64,000 bases of DNA from the NCBI RefSeq assembly GCF_009557055.1, contig NZ_CP045649.1, positions 1,959,501 to 2,023,500 of the forward strand, given 5' to 3'. The notes beneath the pieces are model-generated. The model saw nothing but the letters and a program-made list of their open reading frames with translations. It was not told where the DNA came from and did no database searches. A program made the translations under genes and the position numbers. This DNA comes from Nocardioides sp. dk884. GTDB taxonomy: Bacteria; Actinomycetota; Actinomycetes; Propionibacteriales; Nocardioidaceae. Below, piece by piece: positions 1 through 8,379 of the stretch (positions are counted from its first letter, which is position 1; each line of letters starts with the position of its first letter).

Positions 1-445
1 CCGGGTCGGCGTGGAGCACCTGCGCGAGCGCTTCTACGACCCCGCCGACCACGTGCGACCGGTCCGGCTCCCGGCCCCGCCACCGCCGCCCGCGACGCGC
101 CCGACGTACGAGCAGCTGCGCGCGCAGGGCGGGCCGTCGGTGCCCGAGCTGCGGACCCGCTTCGTGGCCGCCCTCGCCGCCGCGGACGCCGCCTCGCTCG
201 GCGCGTTCTTCGACGCCCTCGAGCCCGAGCTGCGCCGCCCGGTCGAGATCTTCGGCCTGCTGCACCTGGCCGCCGAGCGCGAGCTGGCCGTCGGCGGCGA
301 CCCCGAGACCTACCGCGCGGTGCGTCCCGACGGCACCCAGCGCGCGTTCGCGGTGCCCCGCGTCGAGCTGCGCCAGCCCGACGACCCGGCCGCACCGCCG
401 GCCGACCCCACCCACGACCGATCCCGCACGGAGGCCCCCCGATGA
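1..445 (+). CDS. jetA: JetA-like (DUF3375 / MukF-type) Wadjet subunit, C-terminal part only
   Basis: The reading frame enters the window already open (first complete codon at 2) and ends at the TGA at 443-445, so only about the last 147 residues are present. Identification rests mainly on position: it overlaps a DUF4194-type gene by 4 bp, which in turn overlaps a large SMC-like ATPase, the order of Wadjet/MksFEB operons. In that family JetA is the kleisin-like subunit that, with JetB and JetC, forms a loop-extruding complex acting on closed circular plasmid DNA. The visible part has a proline-rich linker (around residues 24-36 of the fragment), then a helical stretch and an acidic, proline-rich tail. 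No motif in the fragment is diagnostic by itself. The upstream two thirds lie outside the window. Confidence 0.65.
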   Translation, partial: RVGVEHLRERFYDPADHVRPVRLPAPPPPPATRPTYEQLRAQGGPSVPELRTRFVAALAAADAASLGAFFDALEPELRRPVEIFGLLHLAAERELAVGGDPETYRAVRPDGTQRAFAVPRVELRQPDDPAAPPADPTHDRSRTEAPR

Positions 446-1173
446 GCACCACCGCCGAGCCGGCTGCGCCGGAGGAGTACGACGGTGAGCAGCCGGCCGA
501 GCCCAGCGAGCTGCTGGCCTCGGTGTCGCTCTTCGAGGGCGACGAGGGCACCCTCGAGCAGTCCGAGCGGCAGGCGCTCGTCGCGCTGCTCAAGCAGCGC
601 TTCATCAGCGCGCGCACCCACCCCCGCGACTGGCAGGTGCTCGTGGAGAACGAGCAGCTGCTGCGCTCCCGGCTCAACGACCTGTTCCTGGAGCTCCAGG
701 TGGACCGGATCCGCGAGGTCGCCTGGAAGCGTCAGGCCTTCTCCGAGACCGGCCAGCGCTTCCCGACGCTGCTGCACGACACCGCCTGGAGCCGCGAGGA
801 GACGATCGTGCTGGTGCACCTGCGCGACCGGTTCCGCTCGGCGACCGCGGCGGGGGAGGACCGGGTCTTCGTCGACCGCGAGGACCTTGTCGAGCACGTC
901 TCCGGCTTCCGTCCCGTGCACAGCACCGACCTGTCCGGCGATGAGAAGCGGGCCCGCAACGCCGTCGCCAGCGTGCAGAAGGCCGGTCTGCTGATCGGCT
1001 CGCCGACCGACGACCGCTTCGAGATCAGCGAGGCCGTCGAGTCGCTGCTCCCCCTCGAGGTGCTCCAGGAGCTGCTGGTCACGCTGCGCCGCGCCAACGA
1101 GGCGCCGCCCGAGCCGGCCGACGACGTGCTGTTCGGCGACGACCGCCCCGACCGTGAGGAGGCTCAGGCATGA
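442..1173 (+). CDS. jetB: JetB-like (DUF4194) Wadjet subunit
   Basis: A 243-residue protein, mostly helical and charged, of the DUF4194 type. In Wadjet/MksBEF complexes this subunit is the MukE-like winged-helix partner bridging the kleisin JetA and the SMC ATPase JetC. Visible hallmarks are the acidic N-terminus, a central block with LKQRFISARTHPRDWQ near residues 50-65, and a winged-helix-like C-terminal half with the SLLPLEVLQELL region near 195. Its ATG at 442 overlaps the jetA stop (ATGA) and its stop overlaps the jetC start in the same manner, so the three are expected to be translationally coupled in a fixed ratio. Length agrees with the family. Function is inferred from family and synteny. 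Confidence 0.8.
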   Translation: MSTTAEPAAPEEYDGEQPAEPSELLASVSLFEGDEGTLEQSERQALVALLKQRFISARTHPRDWQVLVENEQLLRSRLNDLFLELQVDRIREVAWKRQAFSETGQRFPTLLHDTAWSREETIVLVHLRDRFRSATAAGEDRVFVDREDLVEHVSGFRPVHSTDLSGDEKRARNAVASVQKAGLLIGSPTDDRFEISEAVESLLPLEVLQELLVTLRRANEAPPEPADDVLFGDDRPDREEAQA

Positions 1174-4100
1174 GCACCACCCAGCAGCCCGAGCCCGGGA
1201 CCCAGCCCCAGCCCCCGATCAAGCCGGAGCCGCAGGTCCCCGCCGCGGTGCTCCCCGAGCGCCTCCAGGACGACCCCGCCCGGGTGGAGACCGAGGTCGG
1301 CAGCGTCGGGCTCTTCGACGAGGACGTCGTGCTGACGCCGTCCGACGACACGCTGCAGTGGCGCGCCGAGGTGCTCCAGATGGTCAACTGGGGCGGCTTC
1401 TCCGGCCGGGTCGCGATCGACCTGCACGCCGACGCCACGATGATCTCCGGCGCCTCCGGCGTCGGCAAGAGCACGCTGCTCGACGCCTACACGGCGCTGA
1501 TGATGCCCTCCGACACCCGCTTCAACGGCGCCTCCAACGACGCCGTCACCGGGCGCGCCCGCGGCGCCGGGCAGCGCAACCTGCTGTCCTACCTGCGCGG
1601 CGCGGTCGACGTGGTCGACGACCCGCGCACCGGCCGCCCGGTCGAGCGGCTGCTGCGCGGACGCGACGGGGACACCTGGGGCGCGGTCGCGATGACGTTC
1701 GTCAACGACGAGGAACGCCGCTTCACCGCGCTGCGCACCTACTACGTGCCCCGTCGCGCGACCCGCTCGGGCGAGGTCCAGATGCAGCTGGTCACCCTCG
1801 ACGCCGCGATCGACCTGGCCACCCTCGAGGCGGCCGTCCCGGACCGCTTCCACGCCAACACGCTCAAGAAGCTCAGCCCCGGGCTGCGGGTGCACCGCAC
1901 CTACACCGAGTTCTCCGCCGTGCTGCACGCCCGCCTCGGCATCGGCGCGAACGGCGACGGGGCCAAGGCGCTCGGGCTGCTGGCCCGCATCCAGGCCGGC
2001 AACCAGGTCCGCAGCGTCGATGAGCTCTACAAGGAGATGGTCCTCGAGCGGCCCGCGACGTTCGGGGCCGCCGACCGCGCCGTCGAGCACTTCGACGCCC
2101 TGGAGTCGGCGTACTCCGCGATGCGCACCGAGGAGGAGAAGCAGGACCTGCTCGCCCCGATCACCGAGCTGCACGCGCGCAAGGTGGCGGCCCGCGAGCG
2201 CGCCGCCGAGCTCGACGCGTACGGCGTGACCGCGACCGGTGACACGCCGGTGCGGTACTGGCTGCTGCGCACCCACGCGCGGCTGCTGGCCGCCGGGGTC
2301 GAGGCGAACCGTCTGGGCCGCGCGTCGGTGCGCGATCAGCTGCGTGCCGCCGATCGCCAGGTGGCGGCGCTCAGCGCCGACCTCGACGCCGCCCGCGACG
2401 AGCACCGCGACGCCGGTGGCGCGAGCGTGGCCCGGCTGGACGGTGAGCTCGAGCGCGAGCGGCTGCTGCGCGAGGAGCGCCGCGCCCGCCGCGAGACGCT
2501 GCTCGAGCGCCTCGCGCCGCTCGCGGTGCTCGACGACGACGGAGGCGAGCGGGTCGATGCGGCGGGCGCCCTGGCCAGCCGCGAGGCGTTCGCCGCGCTC
2601 GCCGACCACGCCGAGCAGTGGCTGGCCGCGCACCTCGACGCGGGCGAGCGGCTGGTCGCCCAGCGCGACGAGCTGCTCGCCGAGCGCTACCCGCTGCTGG
2701 CCCGCCGTACCGAGCTCCAGGGCGAGCGCGCCTCGCTCGAGGGCCGCTCCGGTCGGGTGCCGGAGCACCTGCACGCGATGCGCCGCGAGGTCGCCCGCGC
2801 CAGCGGGATGGCCGTGAGCGACCTGCCGTTCGTCGCCGAGCTGCTCGACGTGGCGCCGGAGGAGTCGCGCTGGCGCCTGGCCATCGAGACGGTGCTCGGC
2901 GCGACCGCCCGCACGATGCTGGTGCCGCTGCCGCGCCTCGAGGAGTTCTCGGCCGCCATCGACTCGCTGCGCCTGCGTGGCCGGCTGACCTTCGAGGGCG
3001 CCCAGCTCGACCTCGACGGCCCCGACCTGCTCGACCCCGAGCAGGTCGCCGGCAAGCTGGTCTTCGCCGACTCGCCGTTCCGCGGCTGGGTGCAGCGCCA
3101 CGTCGCCGAGCCCTCGCGCAACGCCCTGTGCGTGGAGAGCGCCGACGACCTGCGCGGCGGCGGCTTCCGGGTCACCCTCGCCGGCCAGACCCGCTCCGGG
3201 CGTCGCGGCTCCCACGGGCGCGGCGACCAGCGCAGCATCATCGGGTTCAGCAACGCCGACGCGCTCGCCGAGATCGACGCCGACATCGCCGCCCTCGAGG
3301 CCGACCTGCGCGCCGTCGACGAGCGCATCGCCCGCGTCGAGAGCGCCACCCGGGTGCAGGAGCGCCGTCGGGTGGCGTACGACGCCCTGGGCACGCAGTC
3401 CTACGACGACCTCGACGTGGCCGCGTGCGAGGCCCGCATCGCCGACCTCGAGCGCCGGCGTGAGCAGATCCTCACCGCCGACGACCGCCTCGGCACCAGC
3501 GAGCAGCAGATGAGCGAGCTCGCCGCGCGGCTCGAGGAGGCCCGCCTCGAGCGGTACCGCCTCGACGAGCGCCGGCGCCGCCTCGAGCTCGAGCACGCCG
3601 AGCTGGTCGACAGCGAGGACCTGGTCAACGACGAGCTGGAGCGGATCGGTCGCGACGGCCGCGTCGTGTGCACCGAGGAGCAGGCCCGCCGTCTCGACGA
3701 GGAGTTCCGCGCCGCCGCCGACCCCGACGACCCCGAGGACCTCGACCGCTTCCACGAGAGCTCCGGGCGCCTCCAGGCGCGGCTCTCCGCCGCCGTCCAG
3801 GAGGCCCAGGTGGAGGTCGAGCACGTCGACCGCGAGCTGGCCGCGATCTTCCGGGCCTACCAGCTGCACTGGGCCGACCCCAACCTCGGCACCACCGCGG
3901 AGTCCTACCCCGACTTCGCGCGCATCCTCGCCGACATCGAGGCCACCGGCCTGCCGCAGCGCCGCGCGGAGTGGCGCCGGCGGCTCACCGAGTGGAGCGG
4001 GCAGGACCTGGTGCCGCTCGCGGGCGCGATGTCGTCCTCGGTCGAGGAGATCGAGGACCGCCTCGAGCCGATCAACGCGATCCTGCGGCGCCTGGAGTTC

Positions 4101-4721
4101 GGCGCCGAGAAGGACCGGCTCCGGATCCGGCTGCGTCGCCTGGCGCCCGCGCACGTGCAGGTGTTCCTGCGCGAGCTGCGCGAGCTCTCGCGGGGCACGG
4201 TGCGCGACCTCGACGAGGCCGCGCTGGAGGAGCGCTTCACCCGGCTGCGCCGGTTCATGGGCCAGCTGCGCGGTCCGGCCCAGGGCGCGGACCCCGAGCG
4301 GACAGGGGAGCGCGAGCGGCTGCTCGACGTACGCCGCCACGTCGAGGTCAGCGCGGAGCGCTACGACCGGCTCACCGGTGAGCTCAAGTCGACCTACCGC
4401 ACGCTGGGGGAGAAGTCCGGTGGCGAGAGCCAGGAGCTCGTCGCGTTCATCGTCGGCTCCGCGCTGCGCTTCCGCCTGGGCGACGAGATGCGCTCGCGGC
4501 CCCGCTTCGCTCCCGTGTTCCTCGACGAGGGCTTCGTCAAGGCCGACTCGGAGTTCGCCGGGCGCGCGGTGCGCGCGTGGAAGGGGCTGGGCTTCCAGCT
4601 GGTCATCGCCGTACCGCTGGACAAGGTCACCGGGCTGGAACCGCACATGGACGCGCTGCTGGTGATCACCAAGCACACCGACACCCAGCTCTCGTCGGTG
4701 TTCCGGGTGAGCGACGCATAG
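1170..4721 (+). CDS. jetC: JetC-like SMC/MukB-type ATPase of a Wadjet system
   Basis: An 1183-residue SMC-like ATPase. The Walker A box GASGVGKS is at residues 94-101, after an unusually long proline-rich N-terminus (about 60 residues). Long heptad-rich coiled coils flank a central hinge region (about residues 540-690). Near the C-terminus come the ABC signature SGGES (1083-1087) and the Walker B VFLDEG with D1119 and E1120. In the family JetC hydrolyses ATP to extrude loops on plasmid DNA, which the nuclease JetD then cuts. The gene ends the operon here: the next gene, 156 bp downstream, is an unrelated envelope protein, and no JetD (Toprim, DUF3322/DUF2220) occurs downstream. JetD may lie before jetA outside the window, or be absent. 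Confidence 0.85.
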   Translation: MSTTQQPEPGTQPQPPIKPEPQVPAAVLPERLQDDPARVETEVGSVGLFDEDVVLTPSDDTLQWRAEVLQMVNWGGFSGRVAIDLHADATMISGASGVGKSTLLDAYTALMMPSDTRFNGASNDAVTGRARGAGQRNLLSYLRGAVDVVDDPRTGRPVERLLRGRDGDTWGAVAMTFVNDEERRFTALRTYYVPRRATRSGEVQMQLVTLDAAIDLATLEAAVPDRFHANTLKKLSPGLRVHRTYTEFSAVLHARLGIGANGDGAKALGLLARIQAGNQVRSVDELYKEMVLERPATFGAADRAVEHFDALESAYSAMRTEEEKQDLLAPITELHARKVAARERAAELDAYGVTATGDTPVRYWLLRTHARLLAAGVEANRLGRASVRDQLRAADRQVAALSADLDAARDEHRDAGGASVARLDGELERERLLREERRARRETLLERLAPLAVLDDDGGERVDAAGALASREAFAALADHAEQWLAAHLDAGERLVAQRDELLAERYPLLARRTELQGERASLEGRSGRVPEHLHAMRREVARASGMAVSDLPFVAELLDVAPEESRWRLAIETVLGATARTMLVPLPRLEEFSAAIDSLRLRGRLTFEGAQLDLDGPDLLDPEQVAGKLVFADSPFRGWVQRHVAEPSRNALCVESADDLRGGGFRVTLAGQTRSGRRGSHGRGDQRSIIGFSNADALAEIDADIAALEADLRAVDERIARVESATRVQERRRVAYDALGTQSYDDLDVAACEARIADLERRREQILTADDRLGTSEQQMSELAARLEEARLERYRLDERRRRLELEHAELVDSEDLVNDELERIGRDGRVVCTEEQARRLDEEFRAAADPDDPEDLDRFHESSGRLQARLSAAVQEAQVEVEHVDRELAAIFRAYQLHWADPNLGTTAESYPDFARILADIEATGLPQRRAEWRRRLTEWSGQDLVPLAGAMSSSVEEIEDRLEPINAILRRLEFGAEKDRLRIRLRRLAPAHVQVFLRELRELSRGTVRDLDEAALEERFTRLRRFMGQLRGPAQGADPERTGERERLLDVRRHVEVSAERYDRLTGELKSTYRTLGEKSGGESQELVAFIVGSALRFRLGDEMRSRPRFAPVFLDEGFVKADSEFAGRAVRAWKGLGFQLVIAVPLDKVTGLEPHMDALLVITKHTDTQLSSVFRVSDA

Positions 4722-4877
4722 GTTGAGTGCTCCGATATCCCTCCGAAAGGATGATTTTCGCGGGAGGCGTGCGGTGATGCGCCGGGAAGCCGCCGCGGCG
4801 CGCCGCTCGGCGTACCGTGGAGGTCCAGACATGACCTCCCGTGCGTGGCCGGCGGGGACGACGGCAGGAGCACTCGG

Positions 4878-5645
4878 GTGAAGCCGGAGCACGCGCGTCC
4901 GTTGGCGGCCTTCGCGGCCGTCACGGTCGCTGCGGTCGTCGTCCTGGCCGTGCCCCGTCACGCCGGCACCCCGCGGGACCCCCTGGCCGGCTCCGCCGCG
5001 GTCCAGGCCTCCGCCTCCGCGCAGGCCCGCGCCGGCCAGGCGGTCGAGGGCGGCAGCACCAGCCCCGGCGACGCCCACCGCCCGGCGGCGCACCTGCACA
5101 TCGGCCCCGACGGACTCCCGCTCTGGCCCGGCACCGGCCTCGGCGGGTTGCTCGACGGCGCCCCGTCGGTGGCCCTGGCCTACGCCGCGCGCCTCGCGAG
5201 CGCGATCCAGGCGGTCGCCGCGGCCGCCGGCGACAGCGCGTCGGGCACCGCATCCGGGCCGAGCGAGGGCGCGAGCGACCCGGACGGCGCCACCGGCACC
5301 GGCACCACGCCGGGGACCGGCACCACGCCGGGGACCGGCACCACGCCGGGGGCCGGCACCCCCACCCCGCCGACGCCGCCCGGCTTCCCGCCCGTGATCC
5401 CGGGCGACCCCCCGGCGCCCAGCGACCCGCCGACGACGCCGAGCGACCCGCCGGTGATCCCCGCGGACCCCCCGGCGACCCCGAGCGACCCGCCGACGAC
5501 CCCCGCGGACCCGGCGACGCCGTCGACCCCGCCCGGGTCGCCGGGCGACAACTCGGGCACCGTGCCCTCGGAGACGCCGCCGGCGAGCGACGGCACCTCG
5601 TCCGACGGCGCGTCGCCGGCCGCGCCGACCCAGCCGGCGGGCTGA
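4878..5645 (+). CDS. Proline-rich secreted or membrane-anchored protein, function unknown
   Basis: The start is placed at GTG 4878 because AGGAG (4866-4870) sits 7 bp before it; an in-frame GTG at 4845 lacks such a site. The 255-residue product has a hydrophobic N-terminal segment (about residues 7-25) ending near VPRHAG, which could be an uncleaved anchor or signal peptide. It is followed by an Ala/Gly region and a long low-complexity tail rich in Pro, Thr, Ser and Asp. Within the tail are three TGTTPG-type hexapeptides encoded by an 18-bp tandem repeat, then DPP-containing repeats. Such tails usually span cell wall or carry glycosylation. No catalytic motif is visible and I do not recognise a family. 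A -10-like TACCGT is at 4813-4818. Confidence 0.6.
   Translation: MKPEHARPLAAFAAVTVAAVVVLAVPRHAGTPRDPLAGSAAVQASASAQARAGQAVEGGSTSPGDAHRPAAHLHIGPDGLPLWPGTGLGGLLDGAPSVALAYAARLASAIQAVAAAAGDSASGTASGPSEGASDPDGATGTGTTPGTGTTPGTGTTPGAGTPTPPTPPGFPPVIPGDPPAPSDPPTTPSDPPVIPADPPATPSDPPTTPADPATPSTPPGSPGDNSGTVPSETPPASDGTSSDGASPAAPTQPAG
5298..5351 (+). repeat. 18-bp tandem repeat, three units, in-frame
   Basis: Three consecutive copies of an 18-bp unit (accggcaccacgccgggg, with one change at the end of the third copy) lie inside the proline-rich coding sequence and add six residues per unit. Being in frame, copy-number change would lengthen or shorten the extracellular tail without breaking the gene. Confidence 0.85.
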
Positions 5646-5700
5646 GCGGCCCCGGCACGTCGCTGCTGCGCGATCGGGCCGGTTGCGTCAGGCTGGTCGC

Positions 5701-5934
5701 ATGAAGCGACGTCCGGTCCCGCGCGTCACCGACGCGCCGGAGCCGCAGAGCGCGCGCCAGCGGCGCCGCCAGCGGTGGTACTTCGCCCTGATGGGGATCT
5801 GCCTGGTGCTCATCGTGTTGGCCTGGAACGTCGTACGGCTGTGGTCGGTGCCCGCAGCCGTCGCGATGTCCGCCGTGGCGGCGGTGCTGCCGCCGATCGC
5901 CGCGCTCGTGGCGAACTGGGGTGAGGGCAGATGA
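5701..5934 (+). CDS. DUF3099-type small membrane protein
   Basis: A 77-residue protein starting at ATG 5701. It has a basic N-terminal region with an R-rich cluster (SARQRRRQRW) followed by two predicted membrane segments (about residues 27-45 and 48-68) and a short polar tail. This matches the DUF3099 family of small actinobacterial membrane proteins, whose function is not known. The frame is open upstream to 5683, but the ATG is the better start given the family's short basic N-terminus. It stands between an unrelated envelope protein and the penicillin-binding protein, with 57 bp before the latter. Confidence 0.65.
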   Translation: MKRRPVPRVTDAPEPQSARQRRRQRWYFALMGICLVLIVLAWNVVRLWSVPAAVAMSAVAAVLPPIAALVANWGEGR

Positions 5935-5991
5935 CCCGCATGCCGGAACGGGCTCCCGCGGGGGCGCCCCGGGCCGCAGGATAGGCCCATC

Positions 5992-8379
5992 GTGAACAGA
6001 CGCCGGTTCCGCGCGCGCCCCCGGGAGGCGCCCGCGCAGCGACCCGCCACGCAGCCGCCCGCGGCCGGGCTCGACGACCTGCTGGTCGTGGTCGACCGGC
6101 ATCCCGCCCGGCCGGGGGCCGGTCCGCTGGCTCGGTCCGCGGGCCTCGTGGTGGGCGTGCTGACCCTGGTCACCTGCCTGGCCCTGCTGCCGTTCACGCT
6201 GGTCCTCGGCGGCGTCGCCCAGCACGCGATCCGCGCCTGGGACGGGATCGGCACGGAGCTGCCGCCGATCCAGGCCAAGCAGCGCACCGTCCTGCTCGAC
6301 CGTGACGGGCGCCAGTGGGGGCAGCTGTTCACCGAGAACCGGGTGGCGACCGAGCTCTCCGACATCAGTCCCCACGTCGTGGCGGCGCTGCTCGCCACCG
6401 AGGACAGCCGGTTCTACGAGCACGGCGCCGTCGACCTGCGCGGCGTGGCCCGGGCGTTGGTCAACAACGTGGTGGGCGCGGACCTGCAGGGCGCCTCGAC
6501 GCTGTCGCAGCAGCTGGTGGAGAACCTGCGGATCCTCAACGCGACCACCGACGACGAGCGGCGCGTCGCCAAGGCCTCGACCCTCGGCGGCAAGATCGCC
6601 GAGCTCAAGCTCGCCGGGGAGCTCGAGCGGCGCTACTCCAAGGACGAGATCCTGGAGGCCTACCTCAACGTCGTCTACCTCGGCAACGGCGCGTACGGCG
6701 TCGAGGCGGCCGCCCGCCGGTACTTCTCCACCTCGGCCGCCGACCTGAGCATCAAGCAGGCCGCCACGCTGGTCGCGATGCTCAAGTCGCCCTCGGCGTA
6801 CGACCCGATCACCCACCCCGGCCGCTCCCGCCAGCGCCGCGACGTGGTGATGGCCCGGATGGTGGCCGAGGGCGCCTTGACCCGTGAGCGCTTCGAGAAG
6901 CTGCGGCGCCACCCCACCCCGATCCAGGAGTCCCGGCCGCGGTCGGGCTGCGCGGCCTCGGAGTTCCCCTACTACTGCGCGATGCTCATCGAGCACGTGC
7001 TGCGCTCCCCGGAGTTCGGCGAGACGCGCGAGGACCGGCAGAACCGGCTCAACGCCGGTGGCCTGGAGATCCGTACGGCGCTGGACGCCGAGGCCATGCG
7101 TGCCGCCGAGGAGGCCGTCGACGCCGGCTTCGGGCGCACCAACCGGGTCGGGACCGGCATCGCGGTCATGGAGCCCGGCACCGGCCAGGTCGTGGCGATC
7201 GCGCAGAACCGCACGTTCGGCACGCCCGAGGGCAAGGACGACCCCTCCCGCACCCAGGTGGTCTATGCGACCAGCGAGTTCCAGACCGGCTCGACCTTCA
7301 AGCCGGTCACCCTCGCCGCGGCGCTGGAGTCGGGGATGAGCGTGCGCACCACCTACGACACCCCCAGCGGGCTCTACGTGGACGGCCTCGACGCGCCGGA
7401 GGGCGGCTACAAGAACGACGACCGCCAGGGGCACGGCGTGCTGGACGCGTACGGCGCGATGCGCGGCTCGGTCAACACCTACTTCGTGCAGATGGTGGCC
7501 GACGCCGGTGTCCGTGAGACCGCCGCGGTGGCCCAGCGCCTCGGCCTGACCTCGATCCCCGAGGACCTCAGCGGCCGGGAGGGCTCGCTGACTCTCGGCG
7601 CCTTCGAGAGCTCCCCGCTGCAGCTGGCCACGGCGTACGCCACCCTCGCCGCGCGAGGCGTGCGCTGCGACCCGGTGCTGATCCTCTCCGCGCGCGACGT
7701 CACCACCGGCGAGGACGTCGACGTGCCGGACGGCGACTGCCACCAGGCGATCAGCCCGGCCGTCGCGGTGCAGGTCTCCGACGTGCTGCGCGCGCCGTTC
7801 GACGCCGGCGGGACCGCGTCGTCGGTGCGGCTCGGCGACGGGCGCCCGGCCGGCGGCAAGACCGGCACCACCGACGACGCCGCGGCGGTGTGGTTCGCCG
7901 GCTACACCCCCCAGTACGCCGCGGCGGTGTGGGTCGGCGACCCGCGCGGCGGTCAGGCGCACCCGCTCACCGGGGTCTATGCGCACGGCTACTACCACTC
8001 GGTGCTCTACGGCGGCACCGGCGCGGGGCCGGTGTGGCGGCGCACCATGGAGGCGATCCACGAGGGGCTGGCGGTCGAGGAGTTCCCGCCGATCCAGGGC
8101 GCCGGCGCGGTGCTGGTCAACACCGCCGTGCCGTCGGTGGTCGGGATGGGCATCGATGAGGCGGTGACGCTGCTCGCGGCGTCCGGGTTCGAGGTCCGCG
8201 TGCGCCAGCGGGCGAGCGAGACCGCGGGCGGGGAGGCCGATCACGTGGCCGAGCAGGAGCCGGCGGCCGGGACGGCCGTGGGCCGCGGCGCCGAGGTGCT
8301 GCTCACGCTCACCGCGGGCTCGGAGACCTCTCTGGACCTGCGTGCGCTCACCGCTGAGGGCCCGGGCGGTGGGCGATGA
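5992..8379 (+). CDS. Class A penicillin-binding protein with C-terminal PASTA domain
   Basis: A bifunctional peptidoglycan synthase of 795 residues: glycosyltransferase 51 plus transpeptidase, anchored in the membrane and acting outside. There is a cytoplasmic basic N-terminus, one membrane segment (about residues 45-75), and a GT51 domain with the catalytic Glu E137 in ATEDSRFYEHG and the GASTLSQQ motif near 165. The transpeptidase domain has the active-site SxxK motif S434-TFK-437, an SVN motif near 490 and K623-TG. A single PASTA domain follows (about residues 707-770, VPSVVGMGIDEAV), the kind that binds muropeptides in related proteins. The family resembles mycobacterial PonA. The stop overlaps the next start (ATGA), coupling it to the membrane protein downstream. 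The start is GTG 5992; a clear ribosome-binding site is lacking. Confidence 0.92.
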   Translation: MNRRRFRARPREAPAQRPATQPPAAGLDDLLVVVDRHPARPGAGPLARSAGLVVGVLTLVTCLALLPFTLVLGGVAQHAIRAWDGIGTELPPIQAKQRTVLLDRDGRQWGQLFTENRVATELSDISPHVVAALLATEDSRFYEHGAVDLRGVARALVNNVVGADLQGASTLSQQLVENLRILNATTDDERRVAKASTLGGKIAELKLAGELERRYSKDEILEAYLNVVYLGNGAYGVEAAARRYFSTSAADLSIKQAATLVAMLKSPSAYDPITHPGRSRQRRDVVMARMVAEGALTRERFEKLRRHPTPIQESRPRSGCAASEFPYYCAMLIEHVLRSPEFGETREDRQNRLNAGGLEIRTALDAEAMRAAEEAVDAGFGRTNRVGTGIAVMEPGTGQVVAIAQNRTFGTPEGKDDPSRTQVVYATSEFQTGSTFKPVTLAAALESGMSVRTTYDTPSGLYVDGLDAPEGGYKNDDRQGHGVLDAYGAMRGSVNTYFVQMVADAGVRETAAVAQRLGLTSIPEDLSGREGSLTLGAFESSPLQLATAYATLAARGVRCDPVLILSARDVTTGEDVDVPDGDCHQAISPAVAVQVSDVLRAPFDAGGTASSVRLGDGRPAGGKTGTTDDAAAVWFAGYTPQYAAAVWVGDPRGGQAHPLTGVYAHGYYHSVLYGGTGAGPVWRRTMEAIHEGLAVEEFPPIQGAGAVLVNTAVPSVVGMGIDEAVTLLAASGFEVRVRQRASETAGGEADHVAEQEPAAGTAVGRGAEVLLTLTAGSETSLDLRALTAEGPGGGR

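Noticed and set aside
1164-5099. Very long minus-strand open frame of 1311 codons opposite jetC
   Set aside because: Composition is Leu/Gly/Ala/Arg/His-rich with no domain. It is the expected antisense shadow of a GC-rich gene whose plus frame has clear SMC motifs.
5290-5520. Periodic short repeats that could resemble a CRISPR array
   Set aside because: The units are contiguous without spacers and encode Pro/Thr-rich peptides in frame.
4921-8244. Minus-strand open frame of 1107 codons opposite the PBP region
   Set aside because: The plus strand encodes GT51, transpeptidase and PASTA motifs at the same positions, so the minus frame is a shadow.
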